DNA of 64,000 nt from Amaurobius ferox (Eukaryota; Arthropoda; Arachnida; Araneae; Amaurobiidae), in contig OX578138.1 of assembly GCA_951213105.1 (NCBI GenBank), positions 68,111,537 to 68,175,536 of the forward strand, written 5' to 3'. The notes under the pieces are model-generated. The model searched no databases, was not told the origin of the DNA, and was given only the letters and a program-made list of their open reading frames with translations. Both the position numbers and the translations under genes were made by a program. Positions 21,386-31,748 of the stretch are shown piece by piece (positions within the stretch are counted from its first letter, which is position 1; every line of letters begins with the position of its first letter).

Positions 21386-22210
21386 TATGTGCGTGTGTGT
21401 GTGTGTGTGTGTGTGTGAAAGTATGTGTGTGTGTGTGTGTGTCAGTGGGTCTGTGGAGACGATAACTGACGAACGAATGGACCGATTCGAACCAAATTTG
21501 GTACAAAAATCACAATCCGTAAACACTGGAAGCCTATTGTTTTTATACGCAATCGAATGTTCAGAACCCCCTAAATTTTCGAATGAAATTTTGAGAAAAT
21601 CGTCGAAAAATCAAAACCACTAATAAAGTTACGCAAAAAGACATTTCTTATGTAATTTTTCATTAGAAAACGATTGACAAAAATTTTAGAACGCTAACAT
21701 GAACCGTTCTCGAGATATTGCACATTTTTCAAAAAAATTCTCAAAAAGTCATATAAAAAAGAAAAAAAATCCTATTGAGAAACATGTTCACTTTTCATAT
21801 GTAATATCATGCGATAAATTGGGTGACATCATTCTGGTGGATCTAGCTCGTTCCATTCATGAAAAAAGATACTTTGAGTAATACTTTTGTATTTGAACGT
21901 CAATAATTATTTATCTGCTGTAAGAATAACTTATTTCTCCGTCCATAACGCTTGCGAGATTTTGGAGACGAAATTGGCGGAATGTCGCCAACTTGGCGAC
22001 TTTTTGAAATGTTGCCAAATTAACGAAAATCTTGCCAAATGGATAAAAATGACGCTAAATCAATGAAAATGACCACTAATTGTCGAAAATTCAATATCTT
22101 GGAAAGAATATTAGTATCTACTATAAGAAAAACCTATTTTTTTACTGTAAAAGTAGTAAATTCATTACATTATATAAGGAAAGTCATGTGTTGCCCACAT
22201 CAGATTTTTT
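21188..22210 (+). repeat. R1 repeat, copy c (forward)
   Basis: Complete R1 with 5' hairpin (TTATATACATAATGTATAAG), palindromic TCGAAAATTCGAATTCGAGT, several (GT)n blocks split by GAAAGTATG (21325-21441), and the standard 3' end ATGTGTTGCCCACATCAG plus T-run. Open frames on both strands across the GT tract are shadows. Confidence 0.9.
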
Positions 22211-23021
22211 ACATATACTTTGACATTTACCTCCGTGTATTCACTATTTTTATGCTTTTTTTACGTAACTTTTACAGGTGAATTTATAATATTTAATACG
22301 TATTTGAAATATACAATTATTTATATCTCACGATTGGCAACAGTTGATCTCCAATTTTATCTCCTGCGAATGGCAAGGGTAGTCTAGTTATTTATTGCTT
22401 TAAGAGACGACATATGCAGATTTTTTTTAAGTACAATGTATTTGATTCCTATTTTATTTTTCAATCTTTAAGCTTGTTGACCAGTGGGCGAAGTTTATAG
22501 GTATTATTCATCTCCGTTTTCAGAAACAAGCTTTTTTTCTTGGTCATTTTGAATAGATACTAGACCCTGAAGACGAATCTGTATCGAAATGATTTCCTTT
22601 TTATGCCTAGTCCTTTTCCGTATGTTTTTCAATGCTTGGTCTTTTTCTGTTTTTCAATTTTCGAAATCTCATCATTGATATTTGTTGATTATCTATAGCT
22701 TGATGACTGGATATATGCAGTTTATTCTCTCCTTGATTGATGAATCTCTATTTTTTACGTATTAGTAAGACATACTACGTACTTGACCAGCTTTCTTTTT
22801 CCGTAATAATGCTTTATAGAAAAAGTTTCAATTTTGCTCCAAAGAAGTCTTAATTTTGACATATTTACCATCTAGTTATGGTTTTATATATGTGTTACAA
22901 AATATTTCTAATATATCTTTGATTTTACATATACTATTTCTATTATATATACACTATGTACGTGTGTGTTGTGCAAGTATATATATATATGAATATATAT
23001 ATATGTGCGTGTGAGTGTATA

Positions 23022-23052
<31 letters not shown>

Positions 23053-23124
23053 CAAAATTATCTTTGGTTTTCATAAACTATATTCTTTATTAATCTTGCA
23101 TGGAAGAAAAACAAATCGTTAGTA
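22211..23124 (+). other. Sequence 5' of the Naiad-type element, with TA/GT microsatellite
   Basis: Possibly the 5' untranslated part of the retroelement. It contains CTGAAGACGAATCTGTATCG followed by AAAT (about 22567), which loosely resembles a hammerhead ribozyme core, and a mixed TA/TG array at 22976-23052 just before the coding region. No protein frame. Confidence 0.35.
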
Positions 23125-24876
23125 ATGTTTTTGTGTATAATCATGACTTATATGGTAATTTTACCATATCCAATTTGGATAAAAAAACTTATTTTTAACC
23201 ACAAAGGAATCAATAAATTCACTTTTAAACGATGTAAATCTAGCAGATGCAAATTATGCCCTGTTGCTATTACTACACAGATAGGTAGTGTTAATCACCA
23301 TCATCTTACCTTTTGCAAAGTATATTGTTGTGTGTATGGTATCAGTTGTAAAATTTGTGGTTTAAAGTATATCGGACAGACAAAAAATCCTTTGCATTTA
23401 AGAATTAATCTCCATAGAAGTCAAGTTAATAAGGCATCTGATTCTACCTCTGAAAACAATTTGGAATTAAGACACTTTTCTACCTATGGATTTACAAATA
23501 TATCAGTTACAATACTCGACATAGTGTCTGATTTAACAACTCGACTTTGGTGGGAGAATATGCACATTCTACAATGGAATACGATGTTTCCATATGGACT
23601 AAACTCTATCAATTTTGCACAAACCTATAATTTGGATTACTATATACATTTTAAGAATCCACCTACTGACTACATTCAACAATTGGCTATAAAAACAAAA
23701 AGATGCAAAAGAGCGGGCAACAAAAAACGTATTGGTTTTTTAGCTTACGTAGAAAAAATTAATGGATATCTTTCTGAAATACGAAACAATACGCAAATTA
23801 AATCAAACTGGATTAAGAATTATGTATATGACATAAAGAAAAAATACATCCGCCATCTATGGAACGAATGGAAAAGAATTCCAATTTTAATAGAACATGA
23901 AGCTATTAATGACATTTATGCTGCAAACATCGCCACCTTTTATAACTGCTTTAAAATACGTGCCAAACATTGTGGCATCGATTTGGAAAAACCTGTTGCT
24001 GAAATAAATAAGGAATATTTTATCGTCGCATTTGGTAACAAAACCTTTGATCATATCCCATTTAGGGATATTCTACACCAGTTCAACTTTCTTTTGCCGA
24101 TGTTACATACTGAAATCTGTTTAACTTTTCGATTTGCCAAGACTAATGGAAGAAAAATATTCAACTATAATATGATAAGTAAGAATCTAGGCAATCACAT
24201 TAATTTTAAATGCCAGTGTAAAAAACATCTTTTGTGCAATCAAGATCACAAACATATCGTTACTGGTGATATATCGATTGCAAATAATTCTTCTTTATAC
24301 AAGTTCTTAAAAATGGGTACTAAATTCAGACAACAAGACTTCAACACTGTTGAAAAAACCTTTTATAAAGAAATTGATCAATTTATTTACAGGATGGCGA
24401 TTAAATACAGTTTTCCTATTGCATCTTTACATGAATGGAGATATAACATATATAATGCCTTTAAGAAGAACTATAACTTACGAAAACAATATTGTGCTTC
24501 TGAAAAAATCAACAAAGCAGTTATGGAAGATGTTCAGAACAAATACGTAATATCCTATATGGATAAAGTAAGTAACAACTACGCATTTACCTGCAAACAA
24601 TTTTATGTTGAAAAACTAAGAACTTGCTATGAGGACACCAATATGGACAAACAAATTCTAGGTAATTATACTATTAATGTTAACCGCATAACAGCTCTTT
24701 ATAAACTTATTGGAATTAACATTACAACTGTTAAATTCCCATATTTAGTTCTGATACCTAAGGTCCATAAAAAGCCTATTAAATTCAGACCTGTAACTAT
24801 TGGATGTCATACTTACTTAACTAAAGCAAATCAAATTTTGTTAAAACTATTGACACCTATAATGAAGAAGATTTGA
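23125..24876 (+). CDS. GIY-YIG endonuclease and RT N-terminal part of Naiad-type element
   Basis: 583 residues. Residues 37-45 hold the C-x4-C-x2-C zinc-binding stretch (RCKSSRCKLCP) typical just before PLE GIY-YIG domains. The nuclease follows: V-Y-G-I (70-73), K-Y-I-G-Q-T (81-86), catalytic-type Arg93, His97, L-R-H-F-x-x-x-G-F (115-123), and the metal-binding Glu144 in WWENMHILQW, then the family-typical T-M-F-P-Y-G-L-N (153-160). A linker of about 380 residues, rich in Lys and aromatic residues, leads to the RT fingers motif LIPKVHKKPIKFRPV (about 545-560). The frame ends at TGA 24874-24876 shortly after, in the middle of the RT, so the protein is truncated. The ATG used is simply the first in the frame; the true start is uncertain. 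Confidence 0.82.
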   Translation: MFLCIIMTYMVILPYPIWIKKLIFNHKGINKFTFKRCKSSRCKLCPVAITTQIGSVNHHHLTFCKVYCCVYGISCKICGLKYIGQTKNPLHLRINLHRSQVNKASDSTSENNLELRHFSTYGFTNISVTILDIVSDLTTRLWWENMHILQWNTMFPYGLNSINFAQTYNLDYYIHFKNPPTDYIQQLAIKTKRCKRAGNKKRIGFLAYVEKINGYLSEIRNNTQIKSNWIKNYVYDIKKKYIRHLWNEWKRIPILIEHEAINDIYAANIATFYNCFKIRAKHCGIDLEKPVAEINKEYFIVAFGNKTFDHIPFRDILHQFNFLLPMLHTEICLTFRFAKTNGRKIFNYNMISKNLGNHINFKCQCKKHLLCNQDHKHIVTGDISIANNSSLYKFLKMGTKFRQQDFNTVEKTFYKEIDQFIYRMAIKYSFPIASLHEWRYNIYNAFKKNYNLRKQYCASEKINKAVMEDVQNKYVISYMDKVSNNYAFTCKQFYVEKLRTCYEDTNMDKQILGNYTINVNRITALYKLIGINITTVKFPYLVLIPKVHKKPIKFRPVTIGCHTYLTKANQILLKLLTPIMKKI

Positions 24877-25715
24877 ACCCATGGCACCGTTATGGTGAAG
24901 TTAAAAACATTGAAAAGTTAAAAACATTCCCAGATCGTTTTTATTTTAGAAGCTATGATTTCAAAGACTTATTTAACAATATTAATTTGCAAGATCTGCT
25001 TAAGATTTTGATGGAAACTTATTTGACATCTGATTTACATTTACAATATGACAAAAATAGATTTAAAAACCTTATTAAATTGGTCATATTCGAAAATGTT
25101 TTATACAATGGATCTGGATTCTATAAGCAAATCAACGGTATACCCATGGGTGGGGGATGTTCATCTCTACTTGCTGATTTTTATTTATTAAAGTATGAAC
25201 AAGGAACTCAAATTATTAACGAGATGCCATATTTCCGCTTCGTTGACGATGTTTTGATTGGGATATCTGATAGAACTTTTAAATTTGACTTTAGTTTTTA
25301 TCCATCTAACTTGGAGCTCATAGAATCTGAAAATAACAACATAAAAGAAATGAATTTCTTGGATATCACTATATATTATGATCATCAAGAAAAACTTTGT
25401 TATAAGATATTTGATAAAAGACGTGATTTTAATTGCACAATCAATTACTTTACGCATTGGAATATGAGTATAACTATACAACGTAATGTGATCATTAATC
25501 ATTTTGCAAGATACAGACGTTTAAATTCAACTGATAAACAGATTGATATTTGCATACGACGTCTAATTATGGAAGCCTTAAAACATTCATACCCACCTCG
25601 TTTCATAAGACATTATTATATGGCATATTGTAAAAAGTACCGTAAGGAAATATATGCTAATTTTGATGATTTGCTACAACTCAACTCTATCTGTTTGGAT
25701 TCAGATACTCTGTAA
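24861..25715 (+). pseudogene. Reverse transcriptase palm and thumb of the same element, shifted one frame
   Basis: This frame continues the RT without gap: NEEDLNPWHRYGEV, motif A SYDFKDLFNNI (catalytic Asp), motif B GIPMGGGCSSLLAD, motif C FRFVDDVLIGIS (the D-D pair), then NFLDITIYYD (motif D/primer grip) and the thumb FDKRRDFNCTINYF. The catalytic residues are all present. The shift from the upstream frame fits a single-base deletion between about 24843 and 24873. No classical slippery heptamer plus pseudoknot is evident, so a mutation is more likely than programmed frameshifting. Its own apparent start at 24873 is TTG and is not credible as an initiator. Confidence 0.82.
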
Positions 25716-25737
25716 CCATGAGCTTATCTATCTCTAC

Positions 25738-26232
25738 ATCTGAATTTATCATGTTTTTCTTCTATGGACTTCTAACGACGTAGCGCATCTAAGACCCCTT
25801 TATACACGGTTAGAATATATTTTATTCTTACTTGTTTCATTTTAAATGTTTTTATATGTTATTGTGACTTTAAGATCTTCTTGTGACTTGAAGTATCTAT
25901 ACATCTGGAATTTATCATGGCTTTCTTTTATGGACTCCTAACGACGTAGCGCATCTACGAACATCCTTATTAAAACTTTATACATGGTTAGCATATATTT
26001 TCATTCATACTTGTTTCATTATATATGCTTTTATATGTTCTTGTGACTTTAAGATCTTCTTGTGACTTAAAGTATCTTTACATCTGGTATTTATCATGGG
26101 TTTCGTCTATGGACTTCTAACGACGTAGCGCATCTACGAACATCCTTTATACATGGTTATAATGTATATTTTAATCATACTTGTTTCATTTTATATGCTT
26201 TTATATGTTCTTGTGACTTTAAGGTCTTCATT
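25738..26232 (+). repeat. 3' tandem repeat of the Naiad-type element, about 170-base unit, three copies
   Basis: AACGACGTAGCGCATCTA recurs at about 25775, 25940 and 26119 (spacing about 166 and 179). Each copy is preceded by ATTTATCATG and TATGGACT and followed by a TTTCATT-TATATG-TTTTATATGTT stretch and GTGACTTTAAGATCTTC. It begins just after the stop codon of the RT frame, so it is part of or attached to the element's 3' untranslated region. Confidence 0.85.
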
Positions 26233-26423
26233 TCGGGATTCTGTTTTTTCCCCTGGCATACTGTTGATTGTTGTTTCGGACGTATAGTGGTTTCTGGGAG
26301 TGTTTCCTGGGATTAAAGGCATGCTTAAACCAGGAAAAGGGGTCGCAATCCCCCTTGACTTCTCTACAACCCCGTAAACACACAACTTCTAATTGTATTA
26401 TTCCATTTTCAATTTCATTTTTT

Positions 26424-26427
<4 letters not shown>
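26233..26427. other. Junction segment with a GGGGTCGCAATCCCCC motif
   Basis: The motif at 26339-26354 resembles those at 2026-2041, 2218-2240 and 1487-1510. It lies between the retroelement 3' repeats and a TA array. No gene. Confidence 0.5.

Positions 26428-26454
<27 letters not shown>
26428..26454. repeat. (TA)n microsatellite
   Basis: Alternating TA run directly left of the Tc1-like element. Confidence 0.95.
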
Positions 26455-26599
26455 CACTACGTTACAGTGAAAATGAGACATCAAGAAGGAGTATTCAGAA
26501 AGTGATGAAAATCGGCAAACAGAGAGACACAACACCGAACAATAAGTGATGTTTATTGGAACAGGATACATCTGTACACTGAGCGATAACACCGTCTGA

Positions 26600-27600
26600 T
26601 CATTGGGTTGTAGGATCACCGCGAGCGGTGATACAGGCAGCAATACATCTAGGTACAGAGTCAATGAACGTGTGGATGATGTTCTGAGGGATGGCTGCCC
26701 ATTCCCTGTCAACCATTTGCCAGAGATCGTCTTCTAAACGCGGCTGTTGCAGCGCACGCAAGCGACGTTCAATCACGTCCCAGACGTGTTCGATTGGTGG
26801 TCAGGGAAGCACCTAGATACCTTGCGGGGCATGTTGGCTGATACATGCAGTGTGTGGTCGGGTACTATTCTGCTGGTAAATGGCATTGGACACCCCCTGA
26901 AGGAAGGGTAGTGTCACCGGACGCTGCACGTCATACACGCATCGTTGGGCCGCCATAGTGTCCTCAATACGGACCAGAGGTTACCTACTATAGTAGGCGA
27001 TGGCGCCCCAAACCATAATGCCGCGGTGTGGCGTTCCACAGATGTGGCCGGATTTGACCTGTCACCACTTCTTCCACAGACTCGTACACAGCGACTGTCA
27101 TTGATAATGCAGATGCGTGACTAGTTTGAGGACACGACACTATACCATTCCTCTGTCCATGTGGCTCTATCCCGACACCTTTGCAAACTGAGACGTCTGT
27201 GCTATTGGGACAATGGCAGTCTTCTTAACGGGCGCCATGAGTGCAGGTTGCCGGTGACCAATCGGTAGATAATGTTTCTGATCGAGATGGAAACATCAAG
27301 GTTGTCCTGCACATGCTGCAAAAGGGCGACGGAAGTGGCCTGCGGGGCAGCCAACGATCGCCGGTTGATGCATCAGTCCATGCGTCCTGATGTCACTTTG
27401 ACCGTACCTGCACCCTTCAAATGTGCCACATTACCTAGTTCCAACCATCTTCACCACAGCCGGTGCACCTTGGACGCGTGTAGGTGGCTGTCTGCTGAGA
27501 TTTGACGTATGGACTAACTTGTCCTTCTGAGTGCGATTACCATATCTCTCGTGAAATCGTCTGTCTGCAGGAACTGCCTCGATTGGCTGCGGTCTGGAAT
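26600..27600 (-). pseudogene. Tc1-like transposase pseudogene
   Basis: On the minus strand, with few frame changes, the ordered parts of a Tc1 transposase read through. First comes a helix-turn-helix (F-T-R-D-M-V-I-A-L-R, then SIRQISADSHLHASKVHRLW), then RRSLAAPQATSVALLQHV, SWRPLRRLPLSQQHRRLSLQ, RCRDRATWTEEWYSVVSS, and PVTLPFLQGVSNAIYQQNST. IEHVWDVIERRLRALQQPRL then leads through a conserved C-terminus to a TGA at about 26600. Internal stops include TAG and TGA just before I-E-H. The usual QDNxRPH block is Q-N-S-T-R-P-H, so the second catalytic aspartate is lost, and S-P-D-L-S has been deleted. Inactive. Confidence 0.85.
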
Positions 27601-27626
27601 TTTCTGCTACTACACGTTTCCTCTGA

Positions 27627-27977
27627 TCGTTAGACCACCGAAGTCAGCCAGCATCGGGCGCGGTTAGTACTTGGGTGGGTGACCACCTGGGAACAACGCG
27701 TGCTGTTGGCACATTTCGGGCGCGGTAGCTCGGTGGTTTGCGCGCTGGATCTGCACGCTTCCAGAACTGCCGCCGTGTTCATGCGGAGTACGATCACGTT
27801 AAACATGTGGGTCCGTAAGTCCTTCCGAGAGGTTGGTGATAGGGGAAGGAGGGTACGGTCCCTGTGGATGCCTCCCCCACTGGGTTCCGGTCCAAATTGG
27901 GTGGCATTTCCCGGCCGTCCAAACAGTTACCTTACACCTTTCTGGTAGGTCGGACGGTCTGGGTCTCAACAACAACA
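27627..27977 (+). repeat. SINE family B with 5S-derived head, complete with target-site duplication
   Basis: Starts inside a 5S rRNA sequence (ACCACCGAAGTCAGCCAGCA, then GGTTAGTACTTGGGTGGGTG and GTGCTGTTGGC). It continues into a tRNA-like/Pol III section (GGTAGCTCGGTGGTTTGCGC) and a body shared with 10580-10880, and ends in GGTCGGACGGTCTGGGTCT plus an AAC-repeat tail. Perfect 13-base duplications ACGTTTCCTCTGA flank it (27614-27626 and 27978-27990). It lies inside the Tc1-like element, so it is younger than that insertion. The 5' part of 5S is missing, as after incomplete reverse transcription. Confidence 0.88.
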
Positions 27978-28064
27978 ACGTTTCCTCTGAGACAAAAATA
28001 ATTGCAAAATGATTTCCCTGGCAGACAGAGCGGCGCGATTATTGCCAATTATGCAGGTTCCGTA

Positions 28065-29561
28065 CAGTATGTCCCATAGAATGTGAACAGTGGAAGATTT
28101 TTTGAACCGTTGGTTATAGACCTATTGCTGCCAAAAATGATTTGAATAAGGGAGAAAATTATGAAACAGTAATTTAAATGCTGTACCATATTTTTGTTGA
28201 AAGTTAATAAAAATAACTTTTTATTCAGATCCTCTATCAAGTGAAGTCAAATTATAAAAGTGTTGTCAATACTTCATTTAGTTTTACAAAAGAAATTTTA
28301 GTTCTGAAAAGTTCAAGACGAAATATATTGGCAAAATTTCTAACTTACACCACTTTCTCATGACTTGTAGGTACTCTTTTAATCATTAAAATTCAGAATC
28401 CAGGGGACGTTCACAAATTGAATTGATGCACAGAAATCCTTTATTGGGGTGGGTTTGTTTTTGAATCTATTAAAGACGAACAGACGATACTGGTTAAAAG
28501 TTATTTTAACACTTAAATAAGGTAAATAAAGCAGATTACTGTTACTTTGTCGGACTGTCAGACATTTTACTGACAAAATCTATAGAAAAATACGCATGCC
28601 TTTCAAGTTTTGAAATCAACTAGGATCATTTAAAACCACTGTTTGCAGTAAACACCATAAGTTTTTAACACATTTTTGTCACTGCCCATTATCCACCAGA
28701 ATGAGAGCCCTTACAGACGAATCCGTAAGAACTTTTGCATGCGGTACAGCAGATGGCAGGTTCGAGTAGACTAGTGGCGGGTTCGGGTAGACCAATGAAG
28801 ATGTTGCCATTACTTACTTCTCAAACACTCGTATATGGGTAGAATGAGAAATAGACTAAAAGACAATGTTTTCATCATTTTAGATTAATACTCGTAATCT
28901 TCCTTAGCCATATCAACGATGAAACGGAGGTGTTGATTGCCTTCAACATACCAGCCGCAGAATAAAAACTCTAGAAAGATTCCGGCTTTACAAAAACGAC
29001 GATAGTATTGTCTCACTGTATATTTAGGCGATCGGTTGCATTCGCAGTAAATTAAAATCATCTCATAGAGTTCAGCATTACTGAGCAGCTTTATTATTAA
29101 CAGCTTTATTAGTTAGTTAGCAGAGTTACTTAAATGCTTATTCAAAGTATAAATCGACATAATAATGACATAATAGCTTTATCTGCATAAAATACATTTG
29201 AAGAAGTGATGAATCTTTTAATAACTATTTGCAACTGAAGTTGATTTGTGGATGGCCCCTAATTTCTCAATGAAAATTTTAATTAGTGATAACTGTATGT
29301 CAATTTTGATCGTATTGCAGCCAACTTTTTCCTTCAAACTAATTACGGTATGGGTAACAAATTTGTAGTTTGACTTTTTTGATAGAGAGGATATATATAA
29401 AAAGTTAATTGTATTAACTTTCTACAAAAATATGGCACAGCATTTAAATAACTATTTCATAACCTCCTACCTTATTTAAAGCCGTTTTCCAATTGGAACT
29501 ATAGGTCTATAACCAACTGTTCAAAAAATCCTCCGCTGTTCACTTTCTATCGGACATCCTG
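28065..29561. mobile_element. 1.5-kb TA-flanked element with long terminal inverted repeats
   Basis: The left end CAGTATGTCCCATAGAATGT and the right end (complement starting CAGGATGTCCGATAGAAAGT) are inverted. Similarity continues inward for about 190 bases, including GGTTATAGACCTAT on both sides, and both flanks are TA. The interior holds one transposase-like remnant (28885-29078). Otherwise no coding frame. A decayed mariner-like element. Confidence 0.8.
28885..29078 (-). pseudogene. Remnant of a transposase N-terminal helix-turn-helix
   Basis: Minus-strand frame N-A-E-L-Y-E-M-I-L-I-Y-C-E-C-N, then RSPKYTVRQYYRRF, ending in a TAA. E-M-x-x-I-Y-x-E-x-x-x-N-x-x-x-x-x-R-x-Y is the pattern of the DUF4817-type helix-turn-helix found at the start of many arthropod mariner-like transposases. 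Nothing recognisable follows. It lies inside the TIR element, so it is probably that element's own lost transposase. Confidence 0.45.
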
Positions 29562-30872
29562 TATATTTCGCCTAATAGCGGTCTCAAACAATGTAAGAGT
29601 AAAAGCACACAAAATTTATTTATTATAATATACTCTTTAAATGAGTTATACGTATTTGCGGAGTAAAATGACTTTATGCAGATATAATGGCTTTTGTGTT
29701 GAAATATACAACTTGGCGATAATGCTTGGAAGGAGATAATGCGTAGCTCGTAAATTATAAGGAAATACATTGTTTGGGGCTTGGCGTTAAAAATGTCTGG
29801 GAGAGGAAATAAAGTTTATTTATTATATAGATTAACCATGACATTGTTTCAATCTTTATTTAATCATTAGATATAATTTTTCATGTCGAACATTTCCTTT
29901 GAAATTTGCAAAATTTCGTTACATTTATTTTCAATCCGGTTTTATATAAACGTTTGTTGAAAAACAATTTTTAATTTTCACTAAAATAAAATAAATCTGA
30001 AGTGTGATTAAATGACGATATTAATTGTTTTCATCACAAAATAAATGAAACAGTTTCTTTTGAGGATGGAATATTCTAATAATTTCTTGATCAGAGCTGG
30101 CATAAGCAAATTAGATGCCACAATTATTTGAATCCTTTCCCGCAGGTTAGAAACGATATTCTCTATTAAAACAAGCTAAGGGCTTCTCCTTTTAGCGTTA
30201 TCTCGCTTTCTCGGCGGTTCTTCCTTAGCCGTAATAAAGAGAAGAAGCACACTGTTTTTTACCTGTGAAAAAGGGCTCAAAACACCGTCTAAACAATCGT
30301 AATGACCTTAATTGCTTATTCCTGATTTCATTATGGAAGTTTTAGAAAGTTGTATTATTTTCATTTCTTATTTATCTTGATTATATGCGCTAATTAACAC
30401 AAATACAAAAGTTAAACGGTAACAGTAGTCCGTAGCTGGTAACAGTAGAGGGCGCCACGTCCACCCCCTCCCCGATTGTATGAGACAAATTTTTTTGAAT
30501 TTAGCAGACGTGATTCTTAAAATTATTTACAAGCCAACTATGTAGTTGAACAAAATATTGCCATCTTCTCTCCTTTTTCATCTAAAGAGAAATCAATTGG
30601 TATATATTTCTTTGAAAGTATATCACACCGCGCCTGTATATTATTTGTATCTTCCCTAAGAAGAGGCAATTAGCGAATGCTTTCTTTAAAATGTAGTTTC
30701 ATTTTATTAACTTTAAATGCTATTTAACAAGCAGTACATGTTCATGTCCGTTCTGCAATCATTTTTTTCTGCTTGATATTATTAAACTTTCTGAACCTAT
30801 TTCCGAAAACGATTTTTAACGAATTAATTTATTAGTACAACTAAATTAATTCCACATTACGAATGAAGATTA
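29562..30872. other. Unassigned AT-rich sequence
   Basis: No gene, RNA or repeat family recognised. A GC-richer patch at about 30425-30480 has a short repeat GGTAACAGTAG twice. Confidence 0.4.
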
Positions 30873-31597
30873 AAAAAAATCTGATGTGGGCAACACATGA
30901 CGTTCCTTATATAATACAATGAATTTACTACTTTTAAAATAAAAAATAGGTTTTCCTTATAGAAGATATTTATATTCTTACCAAGATATTGAATTTTCGT
31001 CAATGAGTCGTCATTTTCATTGATTTAGTGTCATTTTTATCCATTTGGCGAGATTTCCTTTAATTTGGTAACATTTAAAAAAGTTGCCAAGTTGGCGACT
31101 TTCCGCCAAATTCGGCGTCAAATTCTCGTCAAGCGTTATGGACTGAGAAATAAGTAATTCTTATAGCAGATAAATAGCTATTGGCCTTCAAATTATCGCA
31201 TGATATTACATATGAAAAGTGAACATGTTTCTCAAGAGTTAATATTTTTTTTTAATTTATGGGATTTTTTGATAAATTTATTTAAAGAATGCGCAATATC
31301 TCCAGAACGGTTCATGCTAACATTCTAAAGTTTACGTTAATCGTTTTCTAAGGAAAATTTACATAAGATATGTCTATTTGCACAACTTCATTAAAGGTTT
31401 TGATTTTTTGATGAATTTTTCAAAATTTAACTCGAAAATTTAGGGGGGTTCTAAACATTTGATTACGTTTAAAAACAATAGGCTTCCAGTATTCACGGAT
31501 TGTGATTTTTGCACCAAATTTCATTCAAATCGCTCTATTTGTTCGAGAGATATCGTCTCCACAGTCTCACTAACGCACACACGCACACACACACATA

Positions 31598-31628
<31 letters not shown>

Positions 31629-31748
31629 CTCAGAAATGTTTGATTCGTGATCAGGGATGCTTGAAACGTGCTCTCCGGTCGAAAACTCGAATTCGAATTT
31701 TCGACCCCTTCACAATACTTTCCTTATACATTATGTCTATAAGGAAAA
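30873..31748 (-). repeat. R1 repeat, copy d (reverse)
   Basis: Begins AATCTGATGTGGGCAACACA (3' end of R1) and ends with the 5' hairpin CTTATACATTATGTCTATAA. Lacks a stretch around 31190 present in other copies (the ATACAAAAGTATTACTCAAA region). (CA)n at 31575-31628. Confidence 0.88.

Larger units (their letters stand above)
23125..25715 (+). mobile_element. Penelope-like retroelement with N-terminal GIY-YIG endonuclease (Naiad-type)
   Basis: The two consecutive frames together encode GIY-YIG endonuclease, linker and reverse transcriptase, in that order. In classical Penelope elements the endonuclease follows the RT. The reverse order is the defining feature of the permuted clade described as Naiad/Chlamys. 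The element lies between two (TA)n arrays (22976-23052 and 26428-26454) and is followed by a three-unit tandem repeat. The encoded enzyme would nick target DNA and prime reverse transcription there. One frameshift at about 24860 separates the frames, so this copy is probably inactive, though otherwise well kept. Confidence 0.85.
26460..28050 (-). mobile_element. Tc1-like transposon, degenerate, interrupted by a SINE
   Basis: Encloses the transposase pseudogene at 26600-27600. The SINE at 27627-27977 was inserted near its 5' end; Tc1-side sequence seems to resume at 27991. Clear terminal inverted repeats were not recognised, so the outer limits are approximate. The right limit is set by the next TIR element at 28065. 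Confidence 0.6.

Noticed and set aside
24874..24876. In-frame TGA as a selenocysteine codon, as reported for some Naiad elements
   Set aside because: Read-through in this frame meets TAA within about 15 codons and loses the RT motifs; the RT continues in the -1 frame, so a frameshift explains the break.
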